Source of the DNA: an uncultured Pelagibacteraceae bacterium
Lineage (GTDB): Bacteria; Pseudomonadota; Alphaproteobacteria; Pelagibacterales; Pelagibacteraceae
Assembly: GCA_902594405.1 (NCBI GenBank)
Contig: CACJMB010000002.1
Span: 1-64,000 of the forward strand
Reading direction: 5' to 3'
Length of the DNA: 64,000 nucleotides
Shown here piece by piece: positions 59,089 to 64,000 of the stretch (positions are counted from its first letter, which is position 1; each line of letters begins with the position of its first letter). The notes under the pieces were generated by a model that was not told the DNA's origin, did not search any database, and saw only the letters and a program-made list of their open reading frames with translations. Both the position numbers and the translations under genes were made by a program.

Positions 59089-59982
59089 ATGAAAAATATC
59101 ATTGTAATAACAGGTGGAGCAGGCTTTGTAGGTTCTAATTTAATTTCATTTCTTTTAAAAAAAACAAATAAAAAATTAATAAGTTTAGACAATTATTCTT
59201 CTGGAAGTAAAAAAAATCATATTCAAAATGCAAGGGTTAAATATTTAACTGGTCATACTAAAAATATAAAAGCAATTTTAAATAAATATAAAAAAAATAT
59301 TCATACAGTATTTCACTTTGGTGAATTTGCTAGAATATTTCAAAGTTTTAAAGAATTTGATAAATGCTATGAATCAAACTCCATAGGAACAAAAGAAGTT
59401 TTTAAGTTTTGTCTAGATAATAAAATTAAAATAATTTATTCAGCTACATCTGCAAGTTTAGGAAATTTAGGAAAAGATAAAAATCTATCTCCATACGCAT
59501 TTACAAAATCAAAAAATCTAGAATTATTAGAAAATTTAAAAAGTTGGTTTAAATTTAAATTTGAAATAATTTATTTTTATAATGTTTATGGACCAAAACA
59601 AATCAAAACAGGCAATATGGCAACAGTTATTGGCATTTTTGAAAATCAATATAAAAATAAAATTCCTTTAACTATTGTTAAGCCTGGTTCACAATCGAGA
59701 AAATTCACCCATATAACTGATACAATAGAAGTTTGCTATGAAGCTTGGAAAAAAAATAAATGCACCCACTACAGTATTTCACACAAAAAATCATATTCAA
59801 TTTTAGAAACAGCTAAAATGTTTAAGACTAAAATTAGATATGTAAAAGCCAGACCTGGAGAAAGATATTCATCTTCATTGGTCAAAATATCACTAAATAA
59901 CAAGATAATTCAAAGATTTGGAAAAATAAATTTGAAAGATTACATTTCTTCGTTTATTAAGGGAAAAAATTATGAAAATTAA
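59089..59982 (+). CDS. NAD-dependent epimerase, extended SDR (GalE-like)
   Basis: 297 residues from the ATG at 59089; the ORF track uses the preceding TTG at 59086. It begins only about 9 nt after the 5S 3' end. The cofactor motif is [19 protein letters not shown] near 4-22, with [13 protein letters not shown] near 33. [20 protein letters not shown] near 81-100 replaces the usual H-x-A-A element. YSATSASLG near 122 and [11 protein letters not shown] near 136 provide the Ser/Thr-Tyr-Lys set, and FYNVYGPKQ fits GalE relatives. It likely modifies a nucleotide sugar. It overlaps rpmJ by 11 nt, tying a surface-sugar gene to the ribosomal gene. Confidence 0.82.
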   Translation: MKNIIVITGGAGFVGSNLISFLLKKTNKKLISLDNYSSGSKKNHIQNARVKYLTGHTKNIKAILNKYKKNIHTVFHFGEFARIFQSFKEFDKCYESNSIGTKEVFKFCLDNKIKIIYSATSASLGNLGKDKNLSPYAFTKSKNLELLENLKSWFKFKFEIIYFYNVYGPKQIKTGNMATVIGIFENQYKNKIPLTIVKPGSQSRKFTHITDTIEVCYEAWKKNKCTHYSISHKKSYSILETAKMFKTKIRYVKARPGERYSSSLVKISLNNKIIQRFGKINLKDYISSFIKGKNYEN

Positions 59983-60097
59983 AAGTTCACTTAAATCAAT
60001 AAAAAAGCGCGACCTTAATTCTAAACTTGTAAGAAGAAGAGGTAGGGTTTACGTTATTAATAAAACCAACCCTAAGTTTAAAGCAAGACAGAAGTAG
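59972..60097 (+). CDS. rpmJ: 50S ribosomal protein L36
   Basis: A 41-residue ORF too short for the supplied track: [19 protein letters not shown], then [20 protein letters not shown], then QK. This is the L36 form with the K[20 protein letters not shown] signature, without the zinc-binding cysteines (the non-zinc, type B form). It is a small structural protein of the large ribosomal subunit. The start overlaps the epimerase stop by 11 nt. The next small ORF begins 5 nt after it. Confidence 0.93.
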   Translation: MKIKSSLKSIKKRDLNSKLVRRRGRVYVINKTNPKFKARQK

Positions 60098-60102
60098 TTT
60101 TT

Positions 60103-60213
60103 ATGGATAATGAAAACCATAAAACGACTTGGAATAATTTTACAAAATTTGTTTTGTGGGGAACTGTCGCAGTAATCTTAGTTTTAGTTTTAATGGCAAT
60201 ATTTCTTTTATAA
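60103..60213 (+). CDS. Small membrane protein, aa3-type cytochrome c oxidase subunit IV-like
   Basis: 36 residues, not in the ORF track. A short polar N-terminus (MDNENHKTTW) precedes NNFTKFVLWGTVAVILVLVLMAIFLL, a single hydrophobic helix. The T-W-x-x-F-x-K/x-x-x-W-G-T-x-x-V pattern is that of the bacterial aa3-type COX subunit IV family, whose members are about 40-50 residues with one helix at the C-terminus. It lies 5 nt after rpmJ and 20 nt before pntA. Role in a terminal oxidase or in membrane energy coupling is inferred from the family; the neighbouring transhydrogenase is also a membrane energy enzyme. Confidence 0.75.
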   Translation: MDNENHKTTWNNFTKFVLWGTVAVILVLVLMAIFLL

Positions 60214-60233
60214 TATCTTAACTTATTTTTATT

Positions 60234-61322
60234 ATGAATTTAGCCTCAGTTTCAGAAAATCGAGACATTGAAAAGCGTATAGCAATAACCCCAGAAATTG
60301 CAAAAAAATATATCAGTTTAGGATTTAATTTAACACTACCAAATAATTATGGAACTCACTTAGGATTTAATGATGAAGATTATAAAAATCTAGGAGTTAA
60401 TTTTTTAGATAATGAAGAAGAAATAATTAAAAATTCTGAAATTATTATTCAATTAGGATTACCTGTTGATGAAAAATTATCATTGTTTAAAGAAAATCAA
60501 ACTTTGATTGGTTCATTAAATGCTTTCGCAAATAAAGAAAAATTAGAGAATTTAAAGTCGAAAAAAATAAATTGTTTTTCTCTAGAGTTGCTACCAAGAA
60601 TTACAAGAGCGCAATCAATGGATATTTTATCGTCACAAGCTAACCTAGCTGGTTATAAAGCTGTAGTAGAAGCTTTTCAAGTTTATGAAAGAGCAATCCC
60701 AATGATGATGACTGCAGCTGGAACAATTCCTGCAGCAAAAGTATTGGTAGTTGGAGCTGGAGTTGCTGGATTACAAGCTATTGCAACAGCTAAAAGAATG
60801 GGAGCTGTAGTATTTGCAACAGATGTAAGGATGGCCTCAAAAGAACAAGTTGAGAGTTTAGGTGGAAAATTTCTTACTGTTGAGGGATCTGAAAATTTAG
60901 AAACTGAAGGTGGTTATGCAAAAGAAGCATCTGATGAATTTAAAAAGAAACAAGAAGAATTACTTTCAGAAACATTAAAAAAAATTGATATAATAATTTG
61001 TACAGCTTTAATTCCAGGTAGAGAAGCTCCAAAGATAATTAAAGAGGAAATGTTTAAAAATTTACAACCAGGTTCAGTTATTTATGATTTAGCAGCAGTT
61101 CAAGGAGGAAATACCGTATTTACTGAAGTTAATAAAATTGTCGAAAAAGACGGCGTTAAAATTTTGGGTGAGGCGAATATATTAAATAAATTACCCGTAT
61201 CAGCTTCTAATTTATATGCTAAAAATGTATTTAATTTTATCTCTAATTTACAAGATAAAGAAAATAAGAAATTAAATATTAATTTAGAAGATGAAATAAT
61301 AGAGAAAACACTTATTAAGTAG
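60234..61322 (+). CDS. pntA: NAD(P) transhydrogenase subunit alpha, part 1 (NAD-binding domain)
   Basis: 362 residues, the soluble domain I of the proton-translocating transhydrogenase. It opens VSENRDIEKRIAITPEIAKK, the alanine dehydrogenase/PNT N-terminal signature. LLPRITRAQSMDILSSQANL near 121 and VLVVGAGVAGLQAIATAKRM near 170-189 (GxGxxG NAD site) are characteristic, as is YDLAAVQGGNTVFTE near 284. In this three-gene form domain I is separate from the membrane parts. It uses the proton gradient with PntB to reduce NADP+ with NADH. The following pntA2 gene starts 4 nt later. Confidence 0.95.
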   Translation: MNLASVSENRDIEKRIAITPEIAKKYISLGFNLTLPNNYGTHLGFNDEDYKNLGVNFLDNEEEIIKNSEIIIQLGLPVDEKLSLFKENQTLIGSLNAFANKEKLENLKSKKINCFSLELLPRITRAQSMDILSSQANLAGYKAVVEAFQVYERAIPMMMTAAGTIPAAKVLVVGAGVAGLQAIATAKRMGAVVFATDVRMASKEQVESLGGKFLTVEGSENLETEGGYAKEASDEFKKKQEELLSETLKKIDIIICTALIPGREAPKIIKEEMFKNLQPGSVIYDLAAVQGGNTVFTEVNKIVEKDGVKILGEANILNKLPVSASNLYAKNVFNFISNLQDKENKKLNINLEDEIIEKTLIK

Positions 61323-61326
61323 TATT

Positions 61327-61635
61327 ATGGAAATAGACCCTTTTATATTTAGATTAAGTATATTTATATTGTCAATATTTGTTGGCTACTATGTTGTTTG
61401 GAGTGTAACACCTTCCTTACACACCCCTCTGATGTCAGTTACTAATGCAATTTCTTCAGTAATCATTGTAGGTGCAATAATTGCTGCTTTGTCCGGAAGT
61501 GATGGAGTAGTTTTTTCATCATCTAGTGTTTATGGATTTTTAGCAATTATTTTAGCTGCTGTTAATATTTTTGGTGGATTTTTAGTCACACAGAGAATGT
61601 TAGCAATGTATAAAAAAAAGAAAAAGGATAAATAA
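61327..61635 (+). CDS. NAD(P) transhydrogenase subunit alpha, part 2 (membrane domain)
   Basis: 102 residues with four hydrophobic helices, matching the membrane part of subunit alpha found as a separate gene in alphaproteobacteria. FVGYYVVWSVTPSLHTPLMS near 19-38 and VTNAISSVIIVGAIIAAL near 38-55 carry the conserved P-x-L-H-T-P-L-M-S-V-T-N-A-I-S sequence; GFLAIILAAVNIFGGFLVTQ and RMLAMYKKKKKDK complete it. It forms part of the proton channel with PntB. Four nt after pntA and 3 nt before pntB. Confidence 0.95.
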   Translation: MEIDPFIFRLSIFILSIFVGYYVVWSVTPSLHTPLMSVTNAISSVIIVGAIIAALSGSDGVVFSSSSVYGFLAIILAAVNIFGGFLVTQRMLAMYKKKKKDK

Positions 61636-61638
61636 TTA

Positions 61639-63033
61639 ATGTCTGCAAATTTATCTGCAATTTTATATTTGGTATCTGGTGTATTATTTATTTTAGCTTT
61701 AAGAGGCCTATCATCTCCTGAAACTTCAAGACAAGGAAATTTATTTGGAATAATTGGAATGGTTATTGCTGTAACAGTTACATTTCTTTCTGTTGGTAAT
61801 TTTAGCTCTGGGTTTATTTATGTTCTAATATTTTTGGCTATTGGTGGTAGCATTGGAGCGTTTATAGCATATCGTATTCCAATGACTGCAATGCCAGAAT
61901 TAGTTGCAGGCTTTCATAGTTTAGTTGGTCTAGCAGCAGTATTTGTTGCTATCTCTGCATTTATAAACCCTGCAGCCTTTAATCTTGGCGTACCAGGAGA
62001 TATTAAGCTTGCAAGTTTGATTGAAATGGCGATAGGAGCAGCTGTTGGTGCAATTACTTTTTCTGGTTCTGTTATAGCTTTTTTAAAATTACAAGGAATA
62101 ATGTCAGGTGCACCTATAACATTTAAAGGTCAGCACATATTAAATGCTTTATTGTTAATATCAATTGTAATATTAACAATTTACCTTTGTTCAACTCAAT
62201 CATCTAATTTATTTTGGATTTTAATAGCAGTTTCTTTTTTAATTGGATTTTTAATTATTATTCCTATTGGTGGTGCAGATATGCCAGTTGTAATTTCAAT
62301 GTTGAATTCTTATTCAGGCTGGGCTGCAGCTGGAATTGGATTTACTTTGGAAAACACAGCCTTAATTATTACAGGTGCATTGGTTGGATCATCTGGTGCG
62401 ATACTTTCATATATAATGTGTAAAGGAATGAATAGATCATTCTTTAATGTTATCTTAGGTGGTTTTGGTGCTACAGACCAAACTTCTGGAAGTCAAAACA
62501 AGGAACAAAGACCAGTAAAAAGTGGTAATGCAGATGATGCAGCTTTTTTAATGAAAAATGCATCTTCAGTTATAATTGTTCCAGGGTATGGTATGGCAGT
62601 AGCACAAGCACAGCATGCTTTAAGAGAAATGGTGGATACACTAAAGAAGAATGATATAAAAGTATCTTACGCTATTCATCCAGTTGCTGGGCGAATGCCA
62701 GGACATATGAATGTTTTGTTGGCTGAAGCAAATGTTCCATATGATGAAGTATTTGAATTGGAAGAAATAAATAATGATTTTGCAAATGCAGATGTTGCAT
62801 TTGTGATCGGTGCAAATGATGTTACTAATCCTGTAGCAAAAACAGATCCTCAAAGTCCAATTTATGGAATGCCAGTTTTAGATGTAGAGAAATGTAAGTC
62901 AGTATTGTTTGTAAAAAGAAGCTTATCACCAGGATATGCAGGAATTGACAATGATCTTTTTTATAAGGAAAATACTTTGATGTTGTTTGCAGATGCAAAA
63001 AAAATGACAGAGGATATTACTAAGAATTTGTAG
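61639..63033 (+). CDS. pntB: NAD(P) transhydrogenase subunit beta
   Basis: 464 residues, standard for PntB. The N-terminal ~270 residues hold about eight or nine helices (LSAILYLVSGVLFILALRGL; IPMTAMPELVAGFHSLVGLA near 76 with the conserved His; GADMPVVISMLNSYSGWAAA near 213). The C-terminal NADP-binding domain includes IIVPGYGMAVAQAQHALREM near 313 (GxGxxx(A/V)), HPVAGRMPGHMNVLLAEANV near 345 and VIGANDVTNPVAK near 391. It forms the proton-translocating NADPH-generating enzyme with the two preceding genes. The transaldolase-family gene follows after 5 nt. Confidence 0.96.
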   Translation: MSANLSAILYLVSGVLFILALRGLSSPETSRQGNLFGIIGMVIAVTVTFLSVGNFSSGFIYVLIFLAIGGSIGAFIAYRIPMTAMPELVAGFHSLVGLAAVFVAISAFINPAAFNLGVPGDIKLASLIEMAIGAAVGAITFSGSVIAFLKLQGIMSGAPITFKGQHILNALLLISIVILTIYLCSTQSSNLFWILIAVSFLIGFLIIIPIGGADMPVVISMLNSYSGWAAAGIGFTLENTALIITGALVGSSGAILSYIMCKGMNRSFFNVILGGFGATDQTSGSQNKEQRPVKSGNADDAAFLMKNASSVIIVPGYGMAVAQAQHALREMVDTLKKNDIKVSYAIHPVAGRMPGHMNVLLAEANVPYDEVFELEEINNDFANADVAFVIGANDVTNPVAKTDPQSPIYGMPVLDVEKCKSVLFVKRSLSPGYAGIDNDLFYKENTLMLFADAKKMTEDITKNL

Positions 63034-63038
63034 ATCAT

Positions 63039-63737
63039 ATGAATACAAAAATTTTTTGTGACATTGCAGGCATATCCTCAATAAAAAAATTCAATAAAAA
63101 ATCAATTGTAAAAGGATTTACCACCAATCCAAGTTTAATGAGAAAAGCTGGTGCAAAAGATTATAAATCTTATTGTAAACAAATACTTAAAGTTTGTGGA
63201 AACAAACCTATTTCTTTTGAGGTATTTGCTGACAATCAAGATTCTATGATTGAGCAAGGCAGAAAAATTAATAGTTGGGGTAAAAATGTGTATGTAAAAG
63301 TTCCAGTAGTTAATTCAAAAAATAAGTTTACAGGAAATGTAATTAAAGAACTTAATAATAAAAATATTAAGTTGAATATAACCGCTGTATATACAGCTAA
63401 ACAAACTGCAAAAATACTTAAAGTAATAAATAAAAAAACAAAAGTGATAATATCAATTTTTGCTGGAAGAGCAGGAGACACTGGAAAAGATCCAATCCCT
63501 GAATTTGTCAAAAGTATAAAATTAGCAAAAAATTATAAAAATGTAGAAATCTTATGGGCTAGTGTAAGAGAACCGTATAATTATTTGCAAGCTAAACAAT
63601 TGGGCTGCCATATAATTACTATTCCTCCAGCCGTAATTGAGAAAATAGAAAAATTTGGAAAATCATTCAATCAACTAACTATAGAAACAGTCAAAGCTTT
63701 TCTAGTAGATAGCAAAAAATCTAATTTTAAAATATAA
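63039..63737 (+). CDS. Transaldolase/fructose-6-phosphate aldolase family protein
   Basis: 232 residues, the short (FSA/TalC) class. FCDIAGISSIKKFNKKSIVK near 5-24 replaces the usual D-T-A-x-x-x-x-I opening, followed by GFTTNPSLMRKAG near 25. SFEVFADNQDSM near 62 and NVYVKVPVVNSKNKF near 83-97 hold the Schiff-base Lys (VYVKVP). LNITAVYTAKQT near 109 and ISIFAGRAGDTGKDP near 136-150 are also typical. It transfers or cleaves dihydroxyacetone units of sugar phosphates; as a short-form transaldolase it may complete the pentose phosphate pathway here. It starts 5 nt after pntB and ends 6 nt before the convergent tRNA gene. Confidence 0.85.
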   Translation: MNTKIFCDIAGISSIKKFNKKSIVKGFTTNPSLMRKAGAKDYKSYCKQILKVCGNKPISFEVFADNQDSMIEQGRKINSWGKNVYVKVPVVNSKNKFTGNVIKELNNKNIKLNITAVYTAKQTAKILKVINKKTKVIISIFAGRAGDTGKDPIPEFVKSIKLAKNYKNVEILWASVREPYNYLQAKQLGCHIITIPPAVIEKIEKFGKSFNQLTIETVKAFLVDSKKSNFKI

Positions 63738-63743
63738 CTAAAT

Positions 63744-63820
<77 letters not shown>

Positions 63821-63824
63821 GTAT

Positions 63825-64000
63825 TTAAATTCTATTTTTTAGCTTATTTAATTTCTTAACTCTTTTAATATTTTCTTGAAGTATTCTCTTTTTCTTTTCT
63901 GATGGTTTTTCATAAGTATTCTTTAATTTAATAACCTTAAAGAAACCATCTCTTTGAAGTTTTCTTTTTAAAACCCTCAAAGCTTGTTCAATATTATTAT
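63825..64000 (-). CDS. rpsU: 30S ribosomal protein S21 (5' end outside window)
   Basis: The minus-strand frame is open to the window's right edge. The visible 57 residues, NNIEQALRVLKRKLQRDGFF, then KVIKLKNTYEKPSEKKKRIL and QENIKRVKKLNKLKNRI, are S21: the A-L-R-x-L-K-R-K-x-Q-R-x-G and Y-E-K-P-S-E-K motifs are typical. S21 binds the small subunit near the 3' end of 16S rRNA and helps initiation. It ends 4 nt upstream of the initiator tRNA gene on the same strand, so the two may be co-transcribed. Only the start is missing. Confidence 0.93.
   Translation of the reverse strand, partial: NNIEQALRVLKRKLQRDGFFKVIKLKNTYEKPSEKKKRILQENIKRVKKLNKLKNRI

Noticed and set aside
62214-62423. 69-residue plus-strand ORF
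   Set aside because: Frame-shifted reading inside pntB.

Overview
The window is very AT-rich DNA from a streamlined marine alphaproteobacterium of the SAR11 clade (Pelagibacterales). I base this on the base composition, the few-base gaps and 1-40 nt overlaps between most genes, the right-hand core block (5S rRNA, rpmJ, three-gene pntA/pntA2/pntB, transaldolase, initiator tRNA, rpsU), and above all a 5S rRNA gene standing alone at the edge of a large surface-polysaccharide island. In characterised SAR11 genomes the hypervariable region HVR2 lies between the 16S/23S genes and a detached 5S gene. Positions 1 to about 58.9 kb look like the 5S-side part of that island. The species assignment is inference; no 16S or 23S gene is in view.

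Layout. 1-8.1 kb: 3' end of a DegT-type aminotransferase, a carbamoyltransferase, three methyltransferases (two of them paralogues), a PhyH dioxygenase and a LIC12162-like transferase. 8.1-12.9 kb: a second PhyH enzyme on the minus strand, an ABC flippase/exporter, a HisC-like aminotransferase and a third dioxygenase-like protein. 12.9-17.2 kb: a probable cobalamin riboswitch in front of a BtuB-like TonB receptor and a DUF6580 membrane protein, facing a B12-binding-type radical SAM enzyme. 17.2-23.8 kb: a surface-carbohydrate protein, a SPASM radical SAM enzyme with an SDR, a Wzy/WaaL-like membrane protein and a CDP-6-deoxyhexose module (rfbG, RmlC-like cupin, rfbF). 23.8-29.5 kb: a GT2, two unknown proteins, an FkbM methyltransferase, and a DRE-TIM aldolase fusion paired with a KdsB-like CMP-transferase. 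29.5-34.4 kb: a 2OG oxygenase, a GT11 fucosyltransferase, gmd and fcl (GDP-L-fucose), and a GT4-like enzyme. 34.4-41.2 kb: a minus-strand set (GT-C, P-loop kinase, GDPD-like, FkbM, GT2) divergent from a duplicated nucleotidyltransferase plus a GatZ-like aldolase. 41.5-48.1 kb: a GT-C protein, an ArnC/GtrB-like GT2, an epimerase and a GDP-D-glycero-D-manno-heptose module (hddC-gmhB fusion, gmhA, hddA). 48.1-58.9 kb: a GT2, fnlABC (UDP-L-FucNAc), a WbuB-like GT4, a WaaL/Wzy-like protein, a WecA-like phosphoglycosyltransferase, a polytopic protein, a methyltransferase and a GT2. 58.96-64 kb: the 5S gene and the core block.

Together the island encodes at least four recognisable activated-sugar routes (CDP-6-deoxyhexose, GDP-fucose, GDP-heptose, UDP-FucNAc) and one predicted CMP-ulosonate route. 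It also carries glycosyltransferases, lipid-linked initiation (WecA-like), polymerase/ligase candidates and decorating enzymes (carbamoyl, methyl, hydroxyl). No Wzx flippase or Wza/Wzc export gene was seen. The most unusual parts are the riboswitch-controlled cobalamin uptake pair beside a possible cobalamin-dependent radical SAM enzyme, the aldolase-fusion/KdsB pair, and the duplicated nucleotidyltransferase/GatZ pair. All functions are read from sequence by eye; no database search was run.
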